DNA of 64,000 nucleotides from Panicum virgatum (Eukaryota > Streptophyta > Magnoliopsida > Poales > Poaceae): NCBI RefSeq assembly GCF_016808335.1, contig NC_053142.1, positions 51,331,992-51,395,991 of the forward strand, read 5' to 3'. Within the stretch, counting starts at the first letter, position 1, and every line of letters starts with the position of its first letter. The position numbers and the translations under genes were made by a program. A model generated the notes under the pieces. That model was given only the letters and a program-made list of their open reading frames with translations. It did not search any database and was not told the origin of the DNA. Shown here piece by piece: positions 1-12,521 of this stretch.

Positions 1-760
1 GCAGTGGCCACCCATCCACCATCTTATTGCAAATAAATACAATACTTATTGCTTCACTCAGTGCGTCTCTTGCACGTACTACAGAGCAGAGTGCCAATTG
101 AACTCATCAAATCTCTTTGAACCTAGCTAGCTACAGAAGCAGCTGGGATTCAGGCTGGAGTTCTCTTTCAAGAAAAGATCGAAATAAAAAAATCTCGTTT
201 GCTATACAATTTTCTACATTAATCTTAGTGTAGACTCGGAACGCGTGATCACATTTTCGGTAGTTTATTCAGCGCAAAAATTTGATTGTGAACGAATATA
301 TAGCTACCATGACCGTTGACTGATGCATGCATGGTTCGATGGTTCAGGCCTAGAAATGGAATTAGAGAGGAAGGTTCTACAGGCATAGCTGCACATCAGC
401 TCCATTATTTGGACGCAGAATATGCCATTTTGTCTGTTTGATATGGAATTATTCGATAAAATGAAAAGGAAATGAAAGAGATGGATTCCAAGCCAGAAAC
501 CAAAGGTCGACGACGATCGATGAGCAAGCTCCTTGCATTGCCTAGCTAGCGCTAGCCTTCATCTGGACTGCTAGCTAGCTACAGTGCCCGCAGGCCTAGC
601 AGTTAGAGGTCAGGCTTTCACCTTTCTGCAAAGTTGGCGTGCTTTGGCGAGTGCTAATCCACTTGAGCACGAGAAACCTCTGGGCCAGGGCGACTAACCC
701 TACTACTTGCGTGTGCTCCATGGATTTGACCAGCATGCGGCCCTGCTGCGTGCCCGGGCA
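1..760. other. Intergenic DNA, no gene seen
   Basis: This stretch is AT-rich and has many CTAGC-type short motifs. The only open frames are short and lack any family resemblance or splice support. I see no RNA gene or repeat boundary here. Confidence 0.5.
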
Positions 761-763
761 TAA

Positions 764-1087
764 GAGCAAGTTTAATAAGGTTCGGCTATAAGTCAAGCCA
801 AATCAGCTAGAGACGAGTCTAGAGCCTAACGTATACAATGACTAGTTTTCACTGTTTCTAACATTTTTTTTCTATTTATTATATACCCACGAGTCGGTTG
901 TTAATTACTATTTTGCTAGTTTGGGAGGAGGGATGACTGGTTGGTGGCGGGACCCAGCAGTACGATGGAGTCTTGGAGCGCGTGTACAGCCCGGCGCCGA
1001 ATGCAGCAACAAGCTCACCGTTCTCTCTCATCCACCTCGGCAAACATGATGAGGTGTCCGGCGATACGCCCATTATTGGGCTTGCTC
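764..1087. mobile_element. Tourist/Harbinger-like MITE, about 324 bp
   Basis: The ends are inverted copies of each other: GAGCAAGTTTAATA on the left and the reverse complement of CAATAATGGGCTTGCTC-type sequence on the right. The trinucleotide TAA flanks both ends (761-763 and 1088-1090), which is the target duplication typical of PIF/Harbinger MITEs. The element has no coding capacity; the short open frames inside it are incidental. Superfamily assignment rests on the TAA duplication and TIR style only. Confidence 0.65.
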
Positions 1088-1162
1088 TAAGAACACCTAA
1101 AACAAAGGGAACATGCTGCATGCATTTTCCTTCTTTTTTTAGCCGCCTCCATGTTATTCATA

Positions 1163-1309
1163 CTCCCTCCGTTCTAAAATGTAGATCGTTTTGACTTTTT
1201 TAGATTCATAGTATTTGCTATGCACCTAGATATAACATATGTTTAAGTACATAACAAAATATATGAATCTGAAAAGTCAAAACGACCTACATTTTTAAAA
1301 CGAATGGAG
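1163..1309. mobile_element. Stowaway-like MITE
   Basis: It begins CTCCCTCCGTTCTAAAAT after a TA and ends with a degenerate inverse (AAACGAATGGAG) before a TA. The first and last roughly 50 bases are near-perfect inverted repeats around an AT-rich loop. The CTCCCTCCG terminus and TA duplication (1161-1162, 1310-1311) are hallmarks of grass Stowaway (Tc1/mariner) MITEs. Confidence 0.8.
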
Positions 1310-1525
1310 TAGTACTTTTGTAGAAGCCAATCAAAGTCCTCGTTCCACTTACGTTGCACAGGCCATTTAGGACTAGATCGCTGGCTGGAGCATCTTAGTT
1401 TCCTAGGTCCAGGCTTCTGGACGTCGTAGCAGAGGCCAACAATTTCCAAGAGACCGGCTGGTTAGATCAGCGTCAGCCTTCCATAGGGCAGAGGTTATGT
1501 TCCGAAATCCCAACGCTTGCTGTTA

Positions 1526-1714
1526 TTCCCTCCGTCCCATAATATAGATATTTTAGCTATGTATCAGGTTCATAACATCTTCCATATATATCTCGATAAG
1601 TACTTGTTCATTCTATGTATATGGACAAGGATTTATTCAAATACATTAGAAATGCTATGAACATAGAAATCTAAAAATGTAGCTAGAAATACTTATATTT
1701 TGGGACAGAATGAG
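1526..1714. mobile_element. Second Stowaway-like MITE
   Basis: The left end resembles TTCCCTCCGTCCCATAATAT and the right end carries its inverse (ATATTTTGGGACAGAATGAG). TA is present on both sides (1524-1525 and 1715-1716). Internal inverted homology (TTCATAACAT against GCTATGAAC) supports a foldback element. It is a different subfamily from the copy 220 bp upstream. Confidence 0.7.
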
Positions 1715-1716
1715 TA

Positions 1717-2363
1717 GTATACTATAACTTTGATTACGTTCAGAAATGACCAAAAGAGACAACTCAATTTGGTATCAGTACGATTTGATTCTTCTCGAAG
1801 ACGCAGAACAAACTTTTTTTTAGACATTATTAGCTTGGAATAGTATATTTTTGTTCTGATGGTGCTAGCTAGAGAACATTTAGCATTCGATGCTGTAAAA
1901 CAATGGATAGATTATTCGGTTCCTCCTCCACTGTTGTTTACAGAATACGACGTCGTTCTCTCAGGATCCATCGAAATTCCGTCCACACCCACACCCGTTG
2001 CAAGTCGCAAGAGAAGAGTGAAGAATCCGCAAAAAGTTTGCGGTGCCCCAACGCAAAATTCCCCAGCGCGGAAACTGAAACGACGGTGGAAAGAGTGGCT
2101 CGCCGCTCGCCGGCCCGGCCACGCCTCCCAAATCCCAATCCTTTTTATCGCCGTTGAACCCCACAGAGAACTTCTACCCTTCTTTTCTTTAAGAAAGAAA
2201 GGAAAAAAAAAGAAAGGAGAAGCTTTTGTGAAGCCCAATTTCACCGGTGAGGAGGCGACGTGACACGACACCACTAGCAGAGGAGCTTGGGAGAGGCAAA
2301 GTGGTTAACGCCGCCGCCCAAGCAGGGGCCTAATCGAGTGGGTGCTTGCTAACCGAGATCTAA
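1717..2363. other. Intergenic, no supported gene
   Basis: There is a GC-richer block at about 2000-2260. Overlapping open frames on both strands (up to 134 codons on plus, 120 on minus) show no recognisable domain, codon bias or splice context. I treat them as chance frames. Confidence 0.4.
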
Positions 2364-2557
2364 GGTCAATCTCAATGGCGATTTTATGGAGAATTTTATA
2401 ATATTAAATTATCAATTTTGCTGATATGGTAGGGAGAGAGGGGGATGTGGTTTCATTAGATGCGAGAAGAGTTTAATTATTATGAAATTCATCTGACACA
2501 GTTATTTAATTCTCAGTTTAAATAACTTTAGTTATGAAACTTTCACCGAGACTGGCG
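2364..2557. mobile_element. Harbinger-like MITE, about 194 bp
   Basis: The left end (GGTCAATCTCAATGG) is inverted at the right end (TTCACCGAGACTGGCG). TAA flanks both sides (2361-2363 and 2558-2560). The interior is AT-rich and non-coding. The termini have diverged, so this is an older copy and the superfamily call is tentative. Confidence 0.5.
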
Positions 2558-3410
2558 TAATAATGGAGGCGGTCACCGACCGTGGTGGAGGAGGTTAATG
2601 GCGCATCCTTGTTAAACAAGCTTTGATGATGGTAAAGTGAGGGAGGAAGGGATGGGGTCTAGTGCTGTCTGATGTTGGCTTTGACAGGGCGGAGCGGCCG
2701 GCACCGGCGGTGAGCTACGCCGGAGCCCGGAGGGACATTCTCAAGTGCCAGGCACGCGTACGCGCAAGTGGCCGCGTGGTGCCGCCGGCGAGACGGCGAC
2801 GAGGAAAAGGCGGCCGTAGGCGGGGTCGCTGGCAGCTCACTCATGGCCTACGCCGGCGCCTTTTGTTCTTGTAGCCAATCATAGTCCCAGGTGGCCTGCA
2901 GCACCAGAGGATAAGCGCTCAACGTCCCATCCATGCCCTTTGTAGCCTAGGGCCCTTGAATTCCATTCCATGCTAGCCAGCCACTTTGTCTTTGAGGTTG
3001 AACCCAAGCACCGTTGGAGCACACCTGAATCATCATCAGATTTAGAAGAGAGAGAGAGAGAGAATCGAAATTGGAGAGAATAACTTGGGTCGTCAAAGTA
3101 CAGGCCCACAGAAAAACATAGCCCAGGCCCATAGCAAAACACAAGCTCGGCTTAGCAGAGCACCAGCTCAGCCCACAGGAGATATATTCGATAACAGTTT
3201 ATTACCACGGACTTTAACCATTTATGTTCAGACTTCAGGCCGACGGGGTGACTTCTCACCCAGGGAGATAAACCCCTCGATCCCCACCTGTTTACACCAG
3301 TGCCCCAAAACAGCCAATTGGAGGAGCGACACTATGCTTCAGAACCCAACATGGAATGTACACTTCTTCTTTTCCAAAAAAAAAAATGTACAGAACTTGC
3401 CGCACATAAT
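2558..3410. other. Intergenic / 3' flank of the SRO gene
   Basis: I see no gene. There is a GA microsatellite at about 3047-3063 and a poly-A run near 3377-3386. The segment next to 3411 probably holds the 3' UTR of the minus-strand SRO gene. Confidence 0.4.
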
Positions 3411-6400
3411 CTAACGCTTGCCCTTCTCCTGCGGAGTTGATAGGGCGACGGGGGTATCAGCTGCACAAACGGCATGGCTGCTGCCTTCAAGGCCTGCCCG
3501 AGGTAGCTTATTCTGTGCAGCATGGTCTTTCGGCTCCCCAGTTACTGCAGTGTTCCGCACGCAAGCATTGGTGTTAGTGCATGCGAATATCTGAAACAAA
3601 CGCTAGTTAATTACAGCATATTCCAGAGTGAGTTTTCTAGGACCGTACTTGGTTTGGGAGCATTTTGAATCTTGGTGGCTTCATCCATGGCTTGAGGGCG
3701 ATGGCTTTCTGGCGTAATAGCAGCTGTGAGAGATTCATGGCGCTTTGTCTCTGCTCTCGATGCCGAAGGATCATGGCCTTTTGCTGTCATACTCAGTGTG
3801 AGAGAATCACAGGGGCCGGCGCTCACAGATGGTGAATGTCGACGCCCTGCAAGTAGCCTTCATTATCAACATTGGGTAGGCAACAGCGTCTTTCGCTACC
3901 ACGCATGATGCATGGGCTTGAGTTGAAGTTGATAAGTTGATAGTTCAAAGGCTTACCAGGTACGTAGAGTGGAGGTCTGGCAGCCGATGTTGAACTGTCT
4001 GGACCTTTCCCCGAATGAGGGACGGTGCGTTGTGATGCAATACTCAATGAAAGAAATTCCTGACCTCCAGATGTCATTGGTGCTGGTGCAGAATCGAGGC
4101 ATTTGGAACCTGCACCTTTTGAGTTTCTAAGTGCCAATGTTGGCGCAACAGATTCACAGCCCTTAGGACTAGGAGAAAAAACTGGAGTCAAAATCCCAGG
4201 GCTCTTCGAAGTATTAGTTGGTGCTGGAGAAGCACAACTAGGAGGGCCTGTGGTTGGTGTAACAGAACTGCAAACTTCCATGCCAAGAGATGCAGAAATT
4301 TTAGAAGTCGTCCCCAAAAGACCATCACGACTTATAGGTGGCATTCTTGTTACAATAGGATCTTGATACCTCGCAAATCGGGTTGCAGAGTTTCCCAGTG
4401 ATATTACTTGTCTAGGATTGCCTTTGGATTCCAGCCCTTGAGAAACTGGGCATTTGGCAGAAGCAGAACTAGATATTTTTGGCACAGCACATGGTGTTGG
4501 GCAGTCATGGCCTTTGGGCACTATATCAGTAGGAAGGGCACCACATCCTTCGGCGCTAAGAGCACCGGAATGTTCAGCCATAGAATTTGGTGCATGTGAA
4601 TCAGCATGGTTACCAATAAGAGTATCCCTGCTTGTCTCTTTCAAGGATAACTGCTCTGCTGCAGTTGGTGTTGCAGGATCACTAGACACAGCTTTAACAG
4701 AAGACTTGTACCATAGTGATGGCTGCAATAGACCACAATAAAAAGGTCATGCTAAGAACATAAACACGGCAGCAAAGAAAGGTAGCATAGTATCACACGG
4801 TTGGTTTCATATACTCCCTCCTTCCACATTTGTAGGGCGGATGAGCAAAACTAACTTTTCTAGAAATAAAGGGCTACACTCTACACTCTACACATTCAAG
4901 AAAAAAAAATCGAATTTCATCAGAAGGGTTGAACATCAGCTGCTCTCCCTTCTGGACAGATAACAGCTGACAGATAACAGGGGTTGGTCTTTATAAGCTG
5001 GAGAAGGCAGCTTTCTATTATATGTAACATCCCATCATTGAAGACAGGGATCTATATAGTAAGTGCATAAGCATAGATGCAAGCTGTTAGCAGTGCACAT
5101 AGCAATCAATACGACATTATTTATGTGTGAATGCGCAAGCATATGTTGGTGCATCCTTCCCATATAATCTTGTGATTGTATACAGTAACAAGCATGGGCC
5201 TGTAGGATTTTCTTAATGTCAGTGTGAAACAAGGAACATGCATACTGCTAGAGACCTACACAGTAATGAAGTTTATCCAAGGCTTCCAAAAGTATTTCCT
5301 TTCCAACTATTATCATCATCTTCCTCACCATTTCTTCACGAGTTATTTTACTTTCCTGTAAAATAGAAAAAAAAATTCAGTGCCCAACACTCCAGTCATA
5401 ATCAATACCAACTGATGCAACATAACTTGTTGAGCAGATAGTACCTTCAGCTCCTCATAATGATGGAAGAGCAGTTCCCTTGCTATGGATGATATATTGT
5501 CTTGAACTAATCCGAACAGGACTTTGAATGATATCCATGGGGTAGTTGGTCCTTCACCTATTTCGCATGAAGCCTGCGTACAGAAACCAAAGTAAAACTA
5601 TTGGTCATAATAATTGGGCAGCGAGGTTTTCCCATTGTGATAACTAGACATGAATCTAATAGCAAGTTACAAGATTAAGGTTGCCTCACAGCTCGAAGAG
5701 TAGAAATATCCACTGCAACTTCCTTTTGAGATGGGCGAAACCACATTCCTTTCAAGTGAAGTAAATAACCTGAAAATAAGTGCATCAGAAAGAAGATTAA
5801 CCCCACCTATCTTCATATGACATGATAAAGGTCTTAACTCTTATTGATAATCTTACTTCGAACGTCCGGGGAAAGCTTGAAACTAACAAGATATTCTAAA
5901 CGCATGTGAGTGCTTAGATGTGATGGCCACATCACGTAACACTTTGGGTTTAGACAATCATCGACACCAGAATCATATATATTGCTGCTTGGAAACAATT
6001 CCTGAGATCCAGGCTCCACAGCTTCCGTGTTGCCCAATATCACTTGGCACAGCAATATATACTGCACTCCTTTTTCGTCAACATCACAAAGACCGACACT
6101 GGTAAAGGATCAAGTGAGGTTAATGTACTAAAACATTGTGAAACAGAGTAGTCACGCTAATTGAGTTAGGAAAGCACACCTGGTAAATGTTCGGTTTTCT
6201 GGTGAAAGATAAACACCAGCACTCAAATCTGACTTTTCAGCAGGGTTTCCAGTGATACCCAAACCATTAATCAGAATCCTGACTATGTCATTCTTCCTCG
6301 ATCCTAGCCATCCATATCTTACATTTGCGTCACCACGTTTTTCTTTGGTGGACACTATCTGTCTTTCAAAAGCTTGAAGTCTACACTGTGCAGTTATATC

Positions 6401-7132
6401 ATTCGGAGAGTAGCGGTAGACACGAAGTATATTCTTTGGTGTTGCAAATGGGGCCATACCAGAGAGGAAAAGGTCCTGGACAAATAGAAAGTCTTTGCTG
6501 CCTCTTTCGACAGATATGATCTTCTTGCGTAATATGTCCGCATTGGAAGGTTTTTGAGAAGCTGGAAGGCTAGATTCAACAACAACCTGCTTCACCACTT
6601 CAGGTGGAGAATTCACAGCCTTATCCAACATAATTCCCTGTACAGTGCCCTGAGCATTAGCAGCATCCCCTTTGACCATATCATCAATTTCCTCATCAAA
6701 GAAGAGAGAAGGAGAAAAACATTTGCTAGTATCATCGATCCAGGCAACAGATCTCTGCTTTCTGGATTTTAGATTTACCATGGTCATTGACAAGAAATCA
6801 ATTAGAACAGGATCATCATCCATCACGGAAACAACACTTGATTTATTGCCACTGAATTCTTCAATCAGGAACTTCATTATTTGCTCAGGAAAATTGTGCC
6901 AAGAACCTTGTTTGTAATACATGATACGCTTTGGCACTCCACTCTTCAGGAAATTGACACAATCATTGGCAAGGTTAGGTCGTATGCAGCAGCAGTTGCA
7001 GCGCTTGGCAGATAAATCAAATGAGGGGCCATTCTCTGCTTTGATGCGACGAGATTTACACTCCTTCGACAGGCAATCTTCGACAAGTTTGCGCTTCAAG
7101 CACTGGGAGTTCGATTCTCTCGGAGATGCCAT
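3411..7132 (-). CDS. SRO: SRO/RCD1-like protein: PARP-like fold plus RST domain
   Basis: I infer eight coding exons on the minus strand: 7132-6180, 6098-5857, 5769-5690, 5573-5445, 5355-5260, 4722-3957, 3846-3649 and 3544-3411. They sum to 2598 nt and encode 865 residues with all phases consistent. The start codon sits in CCATGGC context. Residues about 60-150 form a basic, WWE-like N-terminal region (MYYKQGSWHNFPEQ). A PARP-like domain follows (FLFVQDLFLSGM ... GWLGSRKNDIV ... GVYLSPENRTF ... YLVSFKLSPDVR). An RST domain spans exons 4-5 (PWISFKVLFGLVQ ... ITREEMVRKMMIIVGK). SRO proteins are plant transcription co-regulators in stress and redox signalling that bind transcription factors through RST. 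Where ADP-ribosyl transferases have the first His of the H-Y-E triad, this protein reads WLGS, so it is probably inactive. The last three exons add a Ser/Pro/Thr-rich tail of about 365 residues. Exon 5 could instead run on to an in-frame stop a few codons past 5260. Confidence 0.82.
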
Positions 7133-9600
7133 GGAAGGCTTTATTTCCACCAAAGCAAACAAACAGGGAAAGTAAAAGAAAAACAAACCCTATTATGATA
7201 CAAGATTTACAGATCTCCCTCCATTTTAACTCTCAGCGGTAGAGAATAACCCTGTAAAAGGTAATGAATGAATGACTCATATAGACATCACAAAACAAGA
7301 ATTTCAGAAAAAGAAAAAAAAAACTCAACCACGATGAGTAGATGTCCCTCTGGCTGTCTGAACAGAGAGGATTGCCCACACAAGCTGCAAGCACAGCTAG
7401 GTTCGAACCCGGGTAGGCATGTCTCACGTTTTGGCATTTGAGAGTGCAAGAGGACAACAAAATATCATAAAGTGTTCACTGAGCAGGTGTAGATAAAATG
7501 AATTTGACTCGATCCATTATGATAAATTAAGTTAAGACATCACAATTAAAAGCTTTCTAAATAATTTAAATACATGGCATGTCAATGTAAGGGATTACTT
7601 GCATATTAGTTTCAGGAAGAATTGCTAATGAACCAAGAAATCCATTTCTATAAGTATCATCACATATTTTCCTGAGTCCTGACTCATTTCTTTTTCTACA
7701 CCGAGACATAATTAAAAATTTTAATCGTAACATGCCATATATATAACTACTTACGGACCAAGTAACCATTTTCGGCATAAGCACATGATCGATCCCACCC
7801 ACCACCCCCACCAGAAAAAAGAAAAGACAGAATTGCTCACAGCCTGTGACGTCAACCCATCACGTGGAACAAGTAACCAAAATTGGAATTAATATAAACA
7901 ACATGCAGAAACAACAGTAATCAGCATTACAAAGAAATAAACCTGGCAGTTCGTTTGTGCATTCACTGCAAGATGCCAAGATAGAATGTATATTCTAAAA
8001 ATCTCATCTATGTACAAAGAAGTCGCATGCAAATATTTAAAGGAAATTACACCTCTGCTAATACCGAACGATAGGACCGGCAATGGAGCTTGTTGCTTGG
8101 AAACCAAGAAACACTACACTGTAGCTACTCTAGTAAGACATTCTTGACAAAATCTCTCTGGTAAAATAACAAGCTAAAAAAATATGTAAGGGTTGCTATA
8201 TCAATCAATTTATCTAATGTCCCCTAGTCAGCAACTTGCGGCCCAAGAAATCCAATTTCCAGAAAGTTTACAGTACCAACCATCCAACCAATCTGATTTA
8301 AGTTCACACTGACAGTACTGCAGCATGTGCAATCCACTTAACAAGTAGAGCATCAAGTAGAGCAGCTGAGAAATTGAATTGGCAGAAATAACATGCAGAA
8401 ACAACAAAGCAGAGGACATTAAACTTACAGAGCAACAAATACAGCAGCTTTTAAAACTTACGCCCAAGCTCAGAAAAAAATATCGTGTTCCAGCCGAATT
8501 TATTCAGCACGCAAGCATCGAAACATTTAAACACTCATCTTTGAGCAGACAATTCACATGAAATTCCCAAGGAAATGCCACTTGACCAGCACAATCTAGT
8601 GAACAGTTTCCTTCTTACATGCAGTTCTCCGGCGTGTTCGAGAAAAAAAATCTAGTGAAAAGAGATAATAAAATACCCGGTCCCCGACGATCGTAAACTT
8701 ATTCCCAGAGATCGGCAAACCATATTCACTTGCTAACACTCCACAGTGCACAGAACAAGCCATTGCAACTAGAAAAACAGTAGCAAAAGAGCACAGATCA
8801 ACACGAAACAGGAATGCGACAACATAAATTCCTCCGTCTATAAGTCTGAATTCAGAACAAAATCGAGAATCATACAAGCATCCAGTAAAGCTAATCCAAA
8901 CAGAACTCTCAGAGCAACAAATCCTTGTAAGGAATCAAGTTCAATCGAAACATCTACACCGGCGGATTGCCTATACAGTATACAGCACCATCAAACAAAA
9001 TATTTGACGATGTAAAAGAAGAAGGACAGTCGCAAAACGGATGAGAGAAGCAGGGATGATGGAAGAGGTGCCTACGAAGGGAGTCGGGTCTCTCTAGATC
9101 CCCATTGCGAGCGGCCGGGGCGAGGTCGAAGCGGGAGGAGGTCACGAGGGTTGCACCGAAAGGAAACCAGCGGTGGCTCCCTCTCTCACGCCCCCACTGC
9201 TTTTACGGCCGCGTCGGGACAAGGGGGGTGCCGCGATGAGACCGGGAGGGCGAGGCGAGCAGAGCAGGCGGCGGGCAGGCAAGGCTCCGGTGAGGCGGTG
9301 GGGAGGGGAGGATGGGATGGGAGAGCGGTGGGGCCTACTAGTATAGGTTGGATAGGGACGAGGGCCTCGGCTAGAGCCTAGAGGGGGGCAAACTTACAGC
9401 GAGGGCAAGGGCAACTGCCGTTTCTTGCGGCGGAAGCGGACCTCGCCGACGGCCGAGGGAGGAGGGCGCCCCGCGTGCGTGCCTGCCTGCCGTTGTGTTG
9501 CGCGTGACTGCCCCCTCGCGCCGCGCGCCGCGCGCCGCTAGGGTTACTGGGTCCGCTCCGGTTGGGCCTGGGATGCGGCTGGTCCGTACGTCACCTTGGT
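7133..9600 (-). other. 5' leader and leader intron(s) of the SRO gene
   Basis: No protein gene is visible. On the minus strand there is a good acceptor (CCTTTTACAG) ending at 7252, so the exon carrying the start codon probably begins at 7251. A strong donor (CGCT, then GTAAGTTTGC) lies near 9393. The GC-rich block at about 9060-9600 is therefore likely the promoter-proximal non-coding first exon, with a long leader intron between. This is inferred from splice signals only. Confidence 0.5.
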
Positions 9601-10724
9601 GCGTTGGGCTGAGAAGAAAAAGAGGAGCTCCGAGTATGATGATGGGCCGGGCTCCATGGCTGCTAGCCTGCTTGGTAATGGGCCGGATACGAAATCACGG
9701 CTCGGCTGGTTCCAAGCTCGCATGTTTTTTTTTTTTGGGAAAGGTTCCAAGCTCGTATGCTGCTGCTGCTGCTCGACTGATTGCATCTTTGCTAAACGCT
9801 GGCGCACAGTGACCAAATGAATGTTCGCCAATTGCCATGGAGGATGGTCCAAGTCTAATGCTCGCATGCGCGTGTACCATGGTTCCATTCGTGCAGTTCA
9901 ACTTGGCCAGCCAAATCTCAGAGACAAAGGGCCGGCCGGCAAAACAAATCCAGTACTACCATGCGTACAGATTGCAGCAGAAAGGGTCACCGTCTCACCG
10001 ATGAGAGGCGGGCGCACGGCAGAGGGCAGACGACGGATTTGCCCGTAGCCGTTCACTGCTGTTGCCTCCGGTTGGGCACTTGGGGGTTGGGCGTGGGCTG
10101 TTCGGTAGCGTTGCCGAGCTTGGACACCGGCTCTGGCTCTGCACGTCGTGGCGTAAATGGGGAGCAGGCAGCGGCCGTTGCAGCGCAATGAAGCAGGGCC
10201 GAGCTGGACGCGATCGGCCATTCAAGGATCGCCGACGCAGACTCCACGACGCGCAATAATTTCCTCTAACCTTTTACAGCTGGGGGCGCTGGGCACCGCA
10301 GGAAAAGGGGATCACTGGATCAGCACAAGGAAAGATCACTGACCCGGTGAACCCAGGCCCCAGCTCACTGCAACCACAGCAAAACCACTCAGCAGGCATC
10401 ACCAAACACCAATGGCTCCTCTATCTCCATAGACTCACAGGTCACAACAAAACCAATCTCTATACATACAGATGATGAAGAAGAAGCAAATTTGGGAGGC
10501 AAGGGGCTGCTGCTGGAGGTACAACGAACACCCAGGGGTTGAGCAGCGTCTCACTCAAAGATAATAACCTTTTTTTGGGGAATCTCATAGATAAGAACCT
10601 GGCTGGTTGCGTCTGCATCTCGTTGCTGCTGTCAACATGTGCTCCTCTCCCCCAAACAAAACACAAGCAAACTCAAAGCTTGGAATGTACTGCCGCCGCC
10701 AAAATAAACAGTGTCTGCTAACGA
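9601..10724. other. Intergenic / 3' flank, no gene seen
   Basis: The stretch covers sequence upstream of SRO and the probable 3' UTR of the next minus-strand gene. It contains a T12 run near 9725 and GC-rich segments with overlapping open frames on both strands, none with recognisable domains. Confidence 0.4.
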
Positions 10725-12302
10725 CTACGCCTCCGCTTTGCTGTTGATCCCCAGCGTGAAGTATATCAGTATCGTCGTCCCCACGCTCGACCTGTTACCA
10801 CAGGAGAAACAATGTCTAGTCAGACGTCGAAAAGCAGCCACCTGAGACTGGTCTTATCGGCAGGGAAACAACAAGGTAAATGTCCAGCCGTAGCCTTCTT
10901 CAATTCCATCAATATTAAATAGTACTGCTATAATGATGCAGTGACATGGTACATTCATCGTAACATCCCCCCCCCCCAAAAAAAAAAAAAAAAAACGTAA
11001 CAAAGATGCTGATATCTAGACAGACAATCTCTTTGGTACATTTAGCTTTTTATGTCGGACCATGCATTATGCCTAGAACCCAGATGATCAGGAAAGCAAA
11101 TGTGAAAAATAAGTCATACGCAAAATGTTGTGGTGGTGGCGAGCTATAATGATAACTAAATGATGAGAAAACACACCGTATTTGTCCAGTGCAATCGATC
11201 GGCACAGAACAATGCCAGAGCATGGACAAGTGGGAGCCAGATATCAGACATGACGTTGAACATTTTCTCTGTGTATATTAAACCCATTTATTCATTCAAA
11301 CTAATCTCAGGACAAACAAGGAAGAAGAGCCCGCCGACAGAACAGGTTGACATTACAAAAGAAAAGCCAGTTATAACATTGCAAAGAAGAGAAGAACTAG
11401 ACACTTACAGCGTTGCAAAGAAGAGAAGAATTCTCCGAGGGTTGATAGCTGTGAACCGGTTAAATCTTTTGTTCCTTCCTTCCCCCGAATCGATAAGAAC
11501 AGGTGTGCAGGGAGTACAGTGTGGAGCAACCATTGCCTTGTTCTGAACCAGGGGCTGCTCCAGTTGAGATGGCACAACTGCAGAGAATCAGATTCAACAA
11601 AAACATAAATACCAATAGTTATGGCTGCTAAGTACTGTCTGCAGTACAGTACTGAGAAAAAAAGAAAACAAAACTACAGCGATAAGACAGAAGTTCAACT
11701 TTCTTTTAGCTTAGGAAGACCACGGCAACATTATACTAGCTTAATGTAAAGCTGTAGGAAAAAAATGGTAGTTATCAATTTGACGAACATAAGATATAGA
11801 AATATAGAAAAAAATTTACTGTAAAAAAATAGGGTCAATCTTATTTAGTAAAACAATTTTCTGTGAAGAAAGCCCAACATCAGCAATAAATGTCAACAGT
11901 TTTTTGTTAATCTCTGATCCACACATGAACCTACTGGATTTAAAGGCACATATGAGTAGCCAATGCATGGTTAAACAACATAAGCAATTTCCATAGCTAT
12001 CAAGAAGGTCCAAACAGTAAAAAGAAAGAAACATTGCCTTCTTGTTACCTTTGATGCTAAGTTTTTTTGCCAAATCCTCTTGTTCCTGCTCGTCACCACC
12101 CCTCCTCTCGATGCGATTTGAACCCTTACGCGATAAGGCTCTCTGCAGGTAAGAAAAATGAGGCTTAAGAAACTCAAATAACTATCATCTCTTCACTGGC
12201 AGTATGAGGACATACCGTCATTTTTGGACTTCCAGAGCAGCATTTATCAGGTGGTTGAGGCAGGCCCTCAATATCCAATACAACACTGGCAGTTTTGTCC
12301 AT
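10725..12302 (-). CDS. Small tail-anchored membrane protein, unknown function
   Basis: Four minus-strand exons (12302-12216, 12142-12049, 11577-11409, 10791-10725) total 417 nt and encode 138 residues with matching phases and canonical GT/AG ends. The protein begins MDKTASVVLDIE, has a Cys-Cys pair near residue 21, and then a charged middle (RRGGDEQEQEDLAKKL). A hydrophilic stretch with several Cys/Pro (HCTPCTP) follows. It ends in a single hydrophobic segment (ILLFFATLSSVGTTILIYF) with a short hydrophilic tail. That arrangement indicates a C-tail-anchored protein with its N-terminus in the cytosol. I recall similar short proteins annotated only as uncharacterised in other plants, so it is probably a conserved plant family, but I cannot name it. 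The start codon lies 9 nt into an exon, so a leader intron exists. Confidence 0.72.
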
Positions 12303-12521
12303 GCTTGTGATCTGAACCTGCAACACAATCTGATCAATTCAGTGATAAGTACAATCATCTTCTTCCCTTAGCCATAGGGCATGGCCATCACCAGCTTGTG
12401 AGCAGTATTATTGCACCATCTCATAGTGCACTAAACAGAAGGCATACATTTAAGAGAAATTTTACAGTACTTGGAAATTTTAGGAGCCGTTGAGGGGCCC
12501 AGATCCAATGGTCAGAAAGGA

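Noticed and set aside
1859..2274. Open frames of 134 (plus) and 120 (minus) codons
   Set aside because: They are mutually overlapping, with no recognisable family and no conserved splice or start context.
4813..4905. Stowaway MITE in the SRO intron (CTCCCTCCTTCC start)
   Set aside because: The right inverted end and TA duplication are missing; at best it is a fragment.
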